Origin: Bacillota bacterium
GTDB taxonomy: Bacteria > Bacillota > Clostridia > Oscillospirales > Acutalibacteraceae
DNA: 9,626 bases
Reading direction: 5' to 3'
NCBI GenBank assembly: GCA_023460155.1
Contig: JAEWRF010000088.1
Span: 1-9,626 of the forward strand
Made by a program: the position numbers and the translations under genes. This document shows positions 1 to 7,410 of this stretch, piece by piece. The notes beneath the pieces were generated by a model. The model saw only the letters and a program-made list of their open reading frames with translations, ran no database searches and was not told the DNA's origin. Every line of letters starts with the position of its first letter. The first letter of the stretch is position 1.

Positions 1-1967
1 GCCTGTTACAAGAGATCGGTTCGCCGGAGGACCTGCAGAAACTGTCACAGGAGCAGCTGCAGTCACTTTGCGCCGAAATACGGGAAAAGATTATTCATAC
101 CGTTTCTGAGAACGGCGGCCATCTTGCGTCGAATCTGGGCGTGGTAGAGCTTTCCGTTGCTTTGCTGCGCGTATTCGGGTCGCCGGAGGATAAGATCGTC
201 TGGGATGTCGGGCATCAGTGCTACACGCATAAAATGCTGACAGGGCGGGCCGACCGCATCGGAACGATTCGCACAAAGGACGGAATTTCGGGTTTCCCAA
301 ACCGCAGGGAAAGCGCCTATGACCCCATGACCTCAGGCCACAGCAGCACTTCCATATCTGCGGCGCTCGGAATCGCAACGGCAAAGAAACTGCTGGGGCA
401 GCCGGGCCATGTGGTCGCGGTGATCGGGGACGGCGCACTGACCGGTGGGCTCGCTTATGAGGGACTGAACAACGCCGGGAGGTTCGCCAAGAATTTAATC
501 GTCGTTCTGAACGACAATAAAATGTCGATTTCTAAAAATGTCGGCTCCATGGCCCGTTATTTGGCCCGCATCCGGATGAAGCCCTCCTATTTTCGCTTTA
601 AAGGCAATGTGGAGTATGCACTCGACCGTATTCCCGGGATCGGGCGGCCCCTTCGCCACGCGATCCTCCGGTCGAAATCCGTGCTGAAGCAAATTCTGTA
701 TAACAGCACGATTTTTGAGGATATGGGTTTCTTTTATTACGGACCCTTCGACGGACACGATGTGGGTAAGTTGATTGAGGTCTTCAACGACCTGGGAAAG
801 ATTGAGCATCCGGTTCTGCTTCACGTCCTGACAAAAAAAGGAAAGGGATATTCCTTTGCCGAACAGAATCCCGGCGTTTTTCACGGTATTTCCGCTTTTG
901 ATATTGAAACGGGAGAAACCGGTCCGGCGGGGGAGAACTTTTCCAATGTTTTCGGCAGCGGACTCTGCGCCCTCGCGGAGATTGATCCCAGAATCTGCGC
1001 GATTACGGCGGCCATGCAGTCCGGAACGGGTCTTACTGAGTTTGCGCGGAAATTTCCGGAGCGATTTTTCGACACGGGTATCGCGGAGGAGCACGCGGTC
1101 ACTTTTTCCGGCGGACTGGCTTCGGGCGGGATGCTGCCTGTCTTTGCGGTATATTCGTCGTTTTTACAGCGTGCTTATGATCAGATGATCCATGACATCG
1201 CGCTGCAGGGGGTCAAGGCGGTGCTTGCCGTGGACCGGGCCGGTGTGGTCGGGGAAGACGGGGAAACGCATCAGGGAATTTTCGATGCTGCGTATTTTAA
1301 CACGATTCCCGGAATTACCGTATATTCCCCCTCCTATTATGACGAGCTGCAGTCTTTTCTGCATCAGGCACTCTATGAATGCGGCGGCTTTGCTGCGGTG
1401 AGATATCCGCGCGGGCCCCAGCTTTTCAAACCGTATGATTTTCATCCGCGATTTGAGCCGTATGACCTGTACGGTTATTCCGGAGCGAGGGTTGCGGTTG
1501 TCACCTACGGGCGGCTTTTTTCGTTCGCAAGCAGGGCCTGTGCTTTGCTGGCAGGGCGGAACATATTGATAAAAATCGTTAAACTGAACAGGATCAAGCC
1601 CTTGGATCCGGAGGCGGTTGCCGCGGCTTCAGATGCGGATCAGGTTTACTTCTTCGAAGAAGGAATCCTGCAGGGCGGAATCGGTGAGTCATTTCATCAC
1701 CTGCTGCGCATGGCAGGTTTCGCGGGCCGGTTCCAGATTCGTGCAATTCCCGGTTTTGTCCGGCATGCAGGCATGCGTGAAACATTGGAAGACCTTGGCC
1801 TGACCGACACGGGTATGATGGAAATGATTGAGGCGGGGTATCGGAGCTATGGAAAAAAAGAGACTGGACACCCTGATGTTCGAGCGTGGTCTGACCCAGA
1901 GCAGGGAGCGGGCCAAAATCGAAATTATGATGGGAAACGTATATCTCAGCGGCCAAAAATCGGATAA
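1..1967 (+). CDS. dxs: 1-deoxy-D-xylulose-5-phosphate synthase, 5'-truncated by window edge
   Basis: Thiamine-diphosphate enzyme that condenses pyruvate with glyceraldehyde 3-phosphate, the first step of the cytosolic MEP isoprenoid pathway. The frame is open from base 3, and its first visible residues (LLQEIGSPEDLQKLS, then GGHLASNLGVVELS) match the family N-terminus, so only a few codons including the start lie outside. Visible landmarks are WDVGHQCYTHK, the cofactor motif GDGALTGG (GDG near visible residues 142-144) with downstream LNDNKMSIS, the catalytic-Glu region GIAEEHAV (near 362) and DRAGVVGEDGETHQG. Family-like sequence ends around visible residue 610-620. The frame then continues for about 39 codons inside tlyA in another frame before its stop at 1967, giving an unusually long, polar tail. 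It overlaps tlyA by 119 bp, so the two are co-transcribed. The function is certain; the true C-terminus is less so. Confidence 0.96.
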   Translation, partial: LLQEIGSPEDLQKLSQEQLQSLCAEIREKIIHTVSENGGHLASNLGVVELSVALLRVFGSPEDKIVWDVGHQCYTHKMLTGRADRIGTIRTKDGISGFPNRRESAYDPMTSGHSSTSISAALGIATAKKLLGQPGHVVAVIGDGALTGGLAYEGLNNAGRFAKNLIVVLNDNKMSISKNVGSMARYLARIRMKPSYFRFKGNVEYALDRIPGIGRPLRHAILRSKSVLKQILYNSTIFEDMGFFYYGPFDGHDVGKLIEVFNDLGKIEHPVLLHVLTKKGKGYSFAEQNPGVFHGISAFDIETGETGPAGENFSNVFGSGLCALAEIDPRICAITAAMQSGTGLTEFARKFPERFFDTGIAEEHAVTFSGGLASGGMLPVFAVYSSFLQRAYDQMIHDIALQGVKAVLAVDRAGVVGEDGETHQGIFDAAYFNTIPGITVYSPSYYDELQSFLHQALYECGGFAAVRYPRGPQLFKPYDFHPRFEPYDLYGYSGARVAVVTYGRLFSFASRACALLAGRNILIKIVKLNRIKPLDPEAVAAASDADQVYFFEEGILQGGIGESFHHLLRMAGFAGRFQIRAIPGFVRHAGMRETLEDLGLTDTGMMEMIEAGYRSYGKKETGHPDVRAWSDPEQGAGQNRNYDGKRISQRPKIG

Positions 1968-2664
1968 ACCCGGCACGATGGTGCCGGCCGATGCGAAAAT
2001 TGAACTGCGCGGAGAAAAGATGCCCTATGTCAGCCGCGGCGGGCTGAAGCTGGAGAAAGCGTTGGCGGAATTCCCCATCGATCTTCACGGGAAAACGGTA
2101 ATGGATATCGGGGCTTCCACGGGCGGCTTTACCGACTGCATGCTGCAGAACGGGGCAAAAAAAGTGTATTCCATCGACGTCGGCTACGGTCAACTTGCAT
2201 GGAAACTGCGCACGGATCCCCGGGTTGTCAGTCTGGAACGGACCAATGTCCGCTATCTGACGCCGGAGCAGGTTCCGGAACCGATCGATTTTTTCAGCGT
2301 AGATGTTTCGTTTATTTCTCTGCGTCTGGTGCTTCCGGTTGCGCAGAAATTCCTGGCTCCCGGGGCTCAGGCCGTTTGTCTCATCAAGCCTCAGTTTGAA
2401 GCGGGCAGGGAAAAGGTCGGGAAAAAAGGTGTTGTGCGGGATCGGAAGGTCCATGCGGAGGTAATCCAAACGATTGCCGATTTTTGCGTTTCCATCGGGT
2501 TTTCAGTTCTTGGCCTTACCTATTCGCCAGTGAAAGGACCCGAAGGCAATATCGAATATTTGATTTATCTTCAGAACGGAGAAGAGGAGAACCTTGTGCT
2601 CCCGGACATTGACCGGCTGGTTGAGGAATCACACCGGAGTCTGAATGGCGGTGAGGCGGATTGA
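1849..2664 (+). CDS. tlyA: TlyA-family rRNA 2'-O-methyltransferase (hemolysin A family)
   Basis: A 271-residue protein with an N-terminal S4 RNA-binding domain (about residues 4-60, RLDTLMFERGLTQSRERAK) joined to an FtsJ/RrmJ-like methyltransferase. The family methylates ribose in rRNA using S-adenosylmethionine; cytidines of 16S and/or 23S rRNA are the known targets, and 'hemolysin' is a historical name. The SAM-binding motif DIGASTGGFTD lies at 86-96. K67 (SRGGLK), D152 (VDVSF), K180 (CLIKPQ) and E236 (GNIEYL) sit where the K-D-K-E tetrad of mycobacterial TlyA lies, offset by two residues. I start at ATG 1849, because MEKKRLDTL matches family N-termini and purine-rich GAGGCGGGG (1830-1838) and GGAG (1843-1846) lie upstream; a TTG at 1828 is in frame but adds unrelated residues. 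It sits between dxs and nadK as in many Firmicutes. Which rRNA sites it modifies cannot be told here. Confidence 0.94.
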   Translation: MEKKRLDTLMFERGLTQSRERAKIEIMMGNVYLSGQKSDKPGTMVPADAKIELRGEKMPYVSRGGLKLEKALAEFPIDLHGKTVMDIGASTGGFTDCMLQNGAKKVYSIDVGYGQLAWKLRTDPRVVSLERTNVRYLTPEQVPEPIDFFSVDVSFISLRLVLPVAQKFLAPGAQAVCLIKPQFEAGREKVGKKGVVRDRKVHAEVIQTIADFCVSIGFSVLGLTYSPVKGPEGNIEYLIYLQNGEEENLVLPDIDRLVEESHRSLNGGEAD

Positions 2665-3524
2665 AGATCGCTGTAATCCCGAACTTAAGCAAGAAAAATG
2701 CCGTGAAACATACGCTGGGGCTGATTGAGAAGCTGCGGGAATTCGGGGCCGCAGTGAGCATGGACCGCTCCTTTGAGCCGGTCTTCGGCGCGTCGGGCGC
2801 GGAATTTCTTGATAACTTCGACAGTCTCGTCCAGGCCTGCGATGTTATGATTGCCGTCGGGGGAGACGGTACGATCATCCACTGCGCCAAGCATGCTGCC
2901 GCCGCAGGCAAACCGATCCTCGGCATCAATGTCGGAAGGCTTGGCTTCGTAGCGGGGCTTGAGCCGGACGAATACGGCCTTCTGGAACGCCTGGTTTCCG
3001 GCGATTACAGCGTAGAGGAGCGGATGATGCTGGAGGTTCGCGTGTGTTCCGGCGGTTCGTGCAAGACCTACCGGGCACTGAACGACGCCGTTCTTTTCCG
3101 GGGTGCCCTGTCACACATGCCGGATTTTCGGGTTCGGTTCAACGGTACGAAGGTCTGCGATTATCGGTCGGACGGCCTGATTTTTTCCACTCCCACAGGG
3201 TCCACCGCCTATTCCCTCTCTGCGGGGGGACCCGTGGTTGATCCGCAGCTTAACTGCATCGTGCTTACGCCCATCTGTCCCCATTCCCTGATGACCCGTC
3301 CGGTGGTTTTCGGGCCGGAGGCGAAACTGACGGTGCGGGCGGAAATGGATTCCGAAAGCGAGGTCATTCTGACCATGGATGGGGAAACTTCCTTCCGCAT
3401 CCCGGATAAAGCGGTAAAAATGGAGATTTTCCGGTCCAAACAGTCGGTAAGAATTATTAAGCTGAAAAGCAATAATTTTTATGAAGTTCTGACCGATAAA
3501 TTGGGTGAGAGGAGACACGGGTAA
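2661..3524 (+). CDS. nadK: NAD kinase
   Basis: Phosphorylates NAD+ to NADP+ in the cytosol with ATP or polyphosphate. The 287-residue product has the family signature in order: GGDGT at residues 67-71 with LGINVGRLGF at 87-96, ALND near 139-142 (the NE/ND site that contacts NAD), then DG at 171-172 and TPTGSTAYSLSAGG at 177-190. The C-terminal beta-rich domain includes TPICPHSL. Length is normal. The start is TTG at 2661: the protein then begins MKIAVIPNLSKK, matching family N-termini, and GGTGAGG (2650-2656) lies 4 nt upstream. The TTGA overlap with the tlyA stop suggests translational coupling. Its stop shares one base with the argR ATG. Confidence 0.95.
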   Translation: MKIAVIPNLSKKNAVKHTLGLIEKLREFGAAVSMDRSFEPVFGASGAEFLDNFDSLVQACDVMIAVGGDGTIIHCAKHAAAAGKPILGINVGRLGFVAGLEPDEYGLLERLVSGDYSVEERMMLEVRVCSGGSCKTYRALNDAVLFRGALSHMPDFRVRFNGTKVCDYRSDGLIFSTPTGSTAYSLSAGGPVVDPQLNCIVLTPICPHSLMTRPVVFGPEAKLTVRAEMDSESEVILTMDGETSFRIPDKAVKMEIFRSKQSVRIIKLKSNNFYEVLTDKLGERRHG

Positions 3525-3973
3525 TGAAAGAACGACGGCATGCAAAAATTCTGGAGCTGATCGGTAAATTCAGCATCGATACGCAGGAAGAACTGCTCCG
3601 GAGACTTCGCGAAGAAGGATTTGATGTTACGCAAGCCACGGTTTCCCGCGATATCAAGGAACTCCGGCTGATCAAGGCGCTTTCGCCGGACGGGAAATAC
3701 CAGTATTCAACCGGGCAGGAAAGCTCCAAGGACCTTTCTTCAAAGTTTGCATTTCTTTTGGCCGATAATGCGGTGTCGGTCAGTTATGCGGGCAATATCA
3801 TTGTTATCAAGTGCCTGACGGGCATGGCTAATGCCGTCTGCGCCGCAATGGATCTGGTCGAATGGGAAGGAATCGTCGGAACGCTGGCCGGGGACGACAC
3901 GATCTTCGTCCTGATGCAGAATGGGGAAGAGGCCGGACGGCTGAGCGGCGCTCTTCAGAAAATGCTCAGGTGA
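3524..3973 (+). CDS. argR: Arginine repressor ArgR/AhrC
   Basis: Arginine-sensing transcription regulator that, in this family, forms hexamers, represses arginine biosynthesis and may activate catabolism. The 149 residues fit the family length. The N-terminal winged helix-turn-helix (about 1-60) contains the recognition-helix motif TQATVSRDIKEL at 36-47. The C-terminal oligomerisation and arginine-binding domain carries GTLAGDDT at 119-126, whose Asp pair contacts arginine. ATG 3524 overlaps the nadK stop in TAATG, with GAGAGGAG at 3507-3514 as ribosome binding site. Lying directly upstream of recN is the usual Firmicutes position. I see no ARG-box-like palindrome in front of it, and none of its usual target genes is in the window. 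Confidence 0.95.
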   Translation: MKERRHAKILELIGKFSIDTQEELLRRLREEGFDVTQATVSRDIKELRLIKALSPDGKYQYSTGQESSKDLSSKFAFLLADNAVSVSYAGNIIVIKCLTGMANAVCAAMDLVEWEGIVGTLAGDDTIFVLMQNGEEAGRLSGALQKMLR

Positions 3974-3977
3974 CAGT

Positions 3978-5663
3978 ATGCTTTCACAGTTATACATTGA
4001 AAATATTGCGGTGATTGAAAAAGCCCGAATCGATTTCAAGGCGGGTTTCAATGTATTGACCGGTGAGACCGGAGCCGGAAAATCGATTCTCATTGATTCC
4101 ATCCATGCGGTTCTCGGAGAGCGCACTTCAAGGGAACTGGTGCGGACGGGGGCGAAGTCTGCCTTTGTCAGCGCTGTATTTGACGGCATCGGTTCCAAAG
4201 CGGCTGCGGGACTGGAAGAACTTGGGTATCCGCTGGAAGAGGACGGAACCCTGATGCTTCAGCGGGAAATTGGCGCCGATACGAAATCCGCCTGCCGTAT
4301 CAACGGCCGGCCGGCGACCGTTTCGATTCTCCGGCAGGTCGGGCCGCTTCTGATCAACATCCACGGGCAGCACGAAAGCTACGGGCTGCTTTCTCCGGAA
4401 TCCCATATCGCTTATCTGGACAGCACCGGCCTTCCTGTGGATCAGATGGCGGAGTACCGTTCTGCGTACGACGCCATGCGGAAGGCGAAGGAAGGCTTTG
4501 ACTCCTGCATCATGGACGAGACTCAGAAAGCGCGGCGAATGGACCTTCTCAGCTACCAGATCGGCGAGTTGGAGCAGGCAAACCTGCGCGCCGGGGAAGA
4601 AGAGGAACTGAACCGGCGCAGGACCATGTACCGGAACAGCGAAAAAATCGCGGGCTCCATTTCGGATGCCCAGTCCGCACTGGACGGAAACGAGGAATCT
4701 CCCGGAGCGGTTTCTGCCGTTTCCGCGGCGGCTCAGGCTCTGAGGGAAGCGCGGAATTTTCTGCCGGAGCTTTCCGATCTGGCGGAGCGGCTTGAGGGAA
4801 TTTCCTACGAACTGGATGACTGCGGAAGCGAGCTGCGGGGTTATTCCGCTCAGCTGGAGTACGATCCCGCCGAAATCGACGCGGTGGAGTCAAGGCTCGA
4901 CCTGCTTTACCGGCTCGGCATGAAATACGGCGGCAACGTAGACCGGATGCTTGAGTATTTGGAAGAGTGCAGGAGCGAACTCGAAAAAATCCGGCTCTCC
5001 GATGAAAATGCGGAGAAGTTCCGGGAAGACTACAAACGTGAGAAAAAACGCGCGGAAGCACTTGCCTCTGAAATCTCCCGGTGGCGGAGAAACGCGGCTT
5101 CCGATTTTTCCGGCCGCGTCAGGCAGGAACTTCAGTTTTTGGACATGCCGAACGTGACGTTTGAAGTTCATGCGGAGCAGGTGCCGCTCGGGCCTTCCGG
5201 TTCTGACAAGGTGGAGTTTTATATTTCCACCAATCCCGGCGAGCCTGCGAAACCGATTGCTAAAATCGCCTCCGGCGGGGAGCTTTCGCGGATCATGCTT
5301 GCCATAAAAACGGTTCTGGCCGGCGGCGACGAGGTCGGAACACTGATTTTTGACGAGGTTGATTCCGGGGTGAGCGGGAGCGCGGCGCAGAAGATTGGCC
5401 TGAAGCTTCGGGAAGTCTCGGAGAACCGGCAGGTCATCTGTGTGACGCATCTTGCGCAGATCGCGGCCCTCGCGGATACCCAGTATCTGATTGAAAAACA
5501 TGTGGAGGGCGGCCGGACGTTTACGCAGGTGCTGGAACTGGGCGAGGAAGGCAGAAAGCAGGAGCTCGCCCGCATCATGGGAGGAACGAGAATCACGCCG
5601 CTGATGCTTCAGAACGCCGCCGAAATGCTGGAGATGGCACAAAAGACTCCGCGCGGCTCTTGA
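3978..5663 (+). CDS. recN: DNA repair protein RecN (SMC-like ATPase)
   Basis: Cytosolic SMC/ABC-type ATPase recruited to DNA double-strand breaks in recombinational repair. The 561 residues fit the family. The N-terminal half-site has Walker A GETGAGKS at residues 29-36, within LYIENIAVIEKARIDF. The middle (about 150-370) is rich in Glu, Arg and Lys with heptad-like helices, as expected for the coiled coil. The C-terminal half-site has the ABC signature ASGGELSR near 430, Walker B TLIFDEVDSG near 456-465 and the switch-type VTHLAQIAALAD. ATG 3978 is 4 bp after the argR stop, and AGGTGA (3968-3973) overlaps that stop. It is the last gene of the operon. Its stop codon lies inside the -35 region of the tyrS promoter, and no separate terminator precedes that promoter. 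Confidence 0.96.
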   Translation: MLSQLYIENIAVIEKARIDFKAGFNVLTGETGAGKSILIDSIHAVLGERTSRELVRTGAKSAFVSAVFDGIGSKAAAGLEELGYPLEEDGTLMLQREIGADTKSACRINGRPATVSILRQVGPLLINIHGQHESYGLLSPESHIAYLDSTGLPVDQMAEYRSAYDAMRKAKEGFDSCIMDETQKARRMDLLSYQIGELEQANLRAGEEEELNRRRTMYRNSEKIAGSISDAQSALDGNEESPGAVSAVSAAAQALREARNFLPELSDLAERLEGISYELDDCGSELRGYSAQLEYDPAEIDAVESRLDLLYRLGMKYGGNVDRMLEYLEECRSELEKIRLSDENAEKFREDYKREKKRAEALASEISRWRRNAASDFSGRVRQELQFLDMPNVTFEVHAEQVPLGPSGSDKVEFYISTNPGEPAKPIAKIASGGELSRIMLAIKTVLAGGDEVGTLIFDEVDSGVSGSAAQKIGLKLREVSENRQVICVTHLAQIAALADTQYLIEKHVEGGRTFTQVLELGEEGRKQELARIMGGTRITPLMLQNAAEMLEMAQKTPRGS

Positions 5664-5688
5664 CAGACCAACGAAAAGAATATATGAT
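5660..5688 (+). promoter_or_regulatory. Sigma-A type promoter of the tyrS T-box leader
   Basis: TTGACA at 5660-5665 is a perfect -35 box, followed by a 17-bp spacer and TATGAT at 5683-5688, one base from the consensus -10. The start point is expected near 5695, at the head of the T-box leader. The -35 box overlaps the recN stop codon (TGA 5661-5663), so the coding end of recN and the promoter share bases. Confidence 0.85.
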
Positions 5689-5694
5689 AACCTT

Positions 5695-5950
5695 AATAGC
5701 TTAGATGGGAAGAAGTAAGTCGAAGCAGTCGGTTCAGAGAGCCCGCGGGTGGTGAGAGCGGGTGCGGCGTTTGGCTGAAATACATCCCGGAGCCGCCGGG
5801 CTGAATGAAGAGTAGGCTTTGCCGTATGCGCACGTTACAGCGCGTGGGTATGGTTTGTACCCGTGAGGCCGCTGCCGTGAGGCTGCGGCAAACTGAGGTG
5901 GTACCGCGGATTTTCCGCCCTCTGCAATTAATTTTGCGGGGGGCTTTTTT
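5695..5950 (+). ncRNA. Tyrosine T-box leader controlling tyrS
   Basis: A T-box leader binds uncharged tRNA and lets transcription pass an intrinsic terminator. The conserved T-box AACTGAGGTGGTACCGCGG lies at 5891-5909. In Stem I, GGGA (5707-5710) pairs with TCCC (5785-5788), and AGTC (5718-5721) with GGCT (5773-5776). Between them is the internal loop holding the specifier TAC (5781-5783, context GAAATACAT), a tyrosine codon. AGAGAG (5736-5741) and the CCCGC/GCGGG distal hairpin (5742-5746/5758-5762) fit the upper Stem I. Stem III is GCCGCTGCC/GGCTGCGGC (5868-5876/5881-5889) with one mismatch. In the antiterminator, GAGG (5895-5898) pairs with CCTC (5919-5922) and GCGG (5906-5909) with CCGC (5915-5918), leaving the bulge UGGUACC, whose UGGU matches an ACCA tRNA end. 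Uncharged tRNA-Tyr should therefore switch tyrS on. Confidence 0.95.
5917..5950 (+). terminator. T-box regulated intrinsic terminator
   Basis: GCCCTCTGCAA (5917-5927) pairs with TTGCGGGGGGC (5934-5944) through 11 pairs, two of them G-U, around a 6-nt loop, and six T follow at 5945-5950. The 5' arm shares bases 5917-5922 with the 3' arm of the antiterminator, so the two folds exclude each other. Confidence 0.9.
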
Positions 5951-5976
5951 GTTCCCCGGAATTGGAGGAAACAAAC

Positions 5977-7215
5977 ATGGGAGTCTATGAAGAACTGAAG
6001 GAGCGCGGCCTGATCGCGCAGGTAACGGATGAAGAAAAGGTACGGCATTTGCTCGACGAAGAGAAAACTGTTTTTTATGTGGGCTTTGACCCCACGGCGG
6101 ACAGCCTTCACGTTGGCCATTTCATCCCGATTATGGTAATGGCTCATCTGCAAAGAGCGGGCCACACGCCGATCGCCCTGTTCGGCGGCGGGACCGGAAT
6201 GGTTGGCGACCCGACGGGTAAGAGCGACATGCGCAAAATGCTGACGGAGGCGGAGATCAGCCACAATATTGAATGCTTTCGGGGACAGATGTCCCGCCTG
6301 ATCGATTTTTCAGACGGAAAAGCCATTATGGCCAATAATGCAGACTGGCTGTTAAACCTGAATTACATCCAATTCCTTCGCGATATCGGCGTATGTTTTT
6401 CCGTGAACCGGATGCTGGCGGCGGAGTGTTATAAACAGCGTCTGGAGCGCGGACTGACCTTTTTTGAAATGAACTATATGGTAATGCAGAGCTATGATTT
6501 TCTGGAATTGAACCGCCGTTATAACTGCCAGCTGCAATTAGGCGGAGACGATCAGTGGAGTAATATTATTTACGGTGCGGAGTTGATCCGCCGCAAGGAA
6601 AACAAGGAAGCGTTCGGCATGACAGTGACCCTGCTGACCAACAGCGAGGGCAAAAAAATGGGCAAAACGGAAAAAGGCGCCGTCTGGCTCGATCCGGAAA
6701 AAACTTCCCCCTATGAGTTTTACCAGTACTGGCGCAATGTAGGCGACGCCGATGTCATCCAGTGCCTGAAGATTCTCACATTTGTGCCGATGGTAAAAAT
6801 CCGCGAACTGGAAAAACTACAGGGTGAGGAACTGAATTCCGCAAAGGAACTGCTGGCGTTTGAGGTGACAAAACAGATTCATGGGGAAGAAGAAGCCGTA
6901 AAAGCGCGTGATTCTGCCCGTGCGCTGTTCCAGCAGGGAACCGACGCTGAAAACATGCCTTCCGCCGATCTGGCACTTTCGGATTTTGCGGACGACGCAA
7001 TCTCTATGCCTGATCTGCTGGTTAAATCCGGCCTCGCTCCTTCCAGAGGAGAGGCAAAGCGCCTGATTCTGCAGGGCGGAATCACCGTTGACGGAGAGAA
7101 GGTTTCCGACCCTTCATCATCGGTTTCCGTCAGGGAATTTAAAAAGGACGGCGGGAATTACGTAATCTTGAAAAAAGGCAAAAAAGCGTACCGCAGGGTT
7201 AACCTTGCCGAATAA
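5977..7215 (+). CDS. tyrS: Tyrosyl-tRNA synthetase
   Basis: Class I aminoacyl-tRNA synthetase that charges tRNA-Tyr with tyrosine in the cytosol. The 412 residues fit the bacterial enzyme. The HIGH-type motif is HVGH at 45-48 (after FDPTADSL), followed by the GGGTGMVGDPTGKSD loop; GGDDQWSNI is the tyrosine/ATP-site segment; the KMSKS loop is the TyrRS variant KMGKT at 227-231. The C-terminal S4-like tRNA-binding domain (about 345-405) includes LVKSGLAPSRGEAKRLI and GGITVDGEKV. I start at ATG 5977, because GGAGG (5964-5968) lies 8 nt upstream; an in-frame TTG at 5962 would run through that ribosome binding site. Control is by the T-box leader in front, and the gene appears to be its own transcription unit. 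Confidence 0.97.
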   Translation: MGVYEELKERGLIAQVTDEEKVRHLLDEEKTVFYVGFDPTADSLHVGHFIPIMVMAHLQRAGHTPIALFGGGTGMVGDPTGKSDMRKMLTEAEISHNIECFRGQMSRLIDFSDGKAIMANNADWLLNLNYIQFLRDIGVCFSVNRMLAAECYKQRLERGLTFFEMNYMVMQSYDFLELNRRYNCQLQLGGDDQWSNIIYGAELIRRKENKEAFGMTVTLLTNSEGKKMGKTEKGAVWLDPEKTSPYEFYQYWRNVGDADVIQCLKILTFVPMVKIRELEKLQGEELNSAKELLAFEVTKQIHGEEEAVKARDSARALFQQGTDAENMPSADLALSDFADDAISMPDLLVKSGLAPSRGEAKRLILQGGITVDGEKVSDPSSSVSVREFKKDGGNYVILKKGKKAYRRVNLAE

Positions 7216-7223
7216 GGTTCCCA

Positions 7224-7255
7224 GGTCTCATCAGACCGCCGAAAGAATTTTTGGC
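7224..7255 (+). terminator. Tandem hairpins after tyrS, possible weak terminator
   Basis: Two contiguous hairpins start 9 bp after the tyrS stop. GGTCT-CATC-AGACC (7224-7237) has a perfect 5-bp stem. GCCGAAA-GAAT-TTTTGGC (7238-7255) has 7 pairs with one G-U. Only TTTAT follows directly, and a T7 run comes later at 7270-7276, so termination would be weak by the usual rule. They are the only end-signal candidates for tyrS. Confidence 0.4.
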
Positions 7256-7353
7256 TTTATGACTCTGCATTTTTTTAGGAAACAACCCGCATAAGAAGGG
7301 AAATAGGCGAAAAATCTCTAAATTTTGTGCATAAAACTGAAATAAGACTTTCA

Positions 7354-7367
7354 AATCAAAAATGATT
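7354..7367. repeat. Short inverted repeat overlapping the glnA -35 box
   Basis: AATCA-AAAA-TGATT is a perfect 5+5 bp inverted repeat whose right arm enters the -35 box at 7366. Its position suits an operator, but arms this short arise easily by chance in DNA this AT-rich (24 G/C in 110 bases over 7301-7410). Confidence 0.25.
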
Positions 7368-7394
7368 GACACAGAATTTAAAAAAGCATAAAAT
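7366..7394 (+). promoter_or_regulatory. Sigma-A type promoter for glnA and the ANTAR gene
   Basis: A perfect TTGACA (7366-7371), a 17-bp spacer and TAAAAT (7389-7394) form a strong promoter in an AT-rich stretch. The start point should be near 7400-7402, giving a leader of about 230 nt before glnA that contains the whole palindromic element at 7411-7566. No other good promoter was seen between tyrS and glnA. Confidence 0.75.
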
Positions 7395-7410
7395 AAAATA
7401 AATTAGGTTA

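Noticed and set aside
1828..1848. TTG 1828 as start of tlyA
   Set aside because: The seven added residues do not resemble TlyA N-termini and the start would overlap the ribosome binding region used by ATG 1849.
1594..2469. Long open frame on the minus strand (291 codons) across dxs and tlyA
   Set aside because: It lies opposite two well-supported genes, shows no recognisable domain or ribosome binding site, and is explained by the codon use of the + strand genes.
3480..3524. ARG box for autoregulation of argR
   Set aside because: No TNTGAAT-type palindrome is visible; this stretch is the end of nadK, and argR seems to be read from the upstream operon promoter.
5805..5990. Small + strand frame (61 codons) through the T-box leader
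   Set aside because: It coincides with the highly structured T-box and terminator, which fully explain the sequence.
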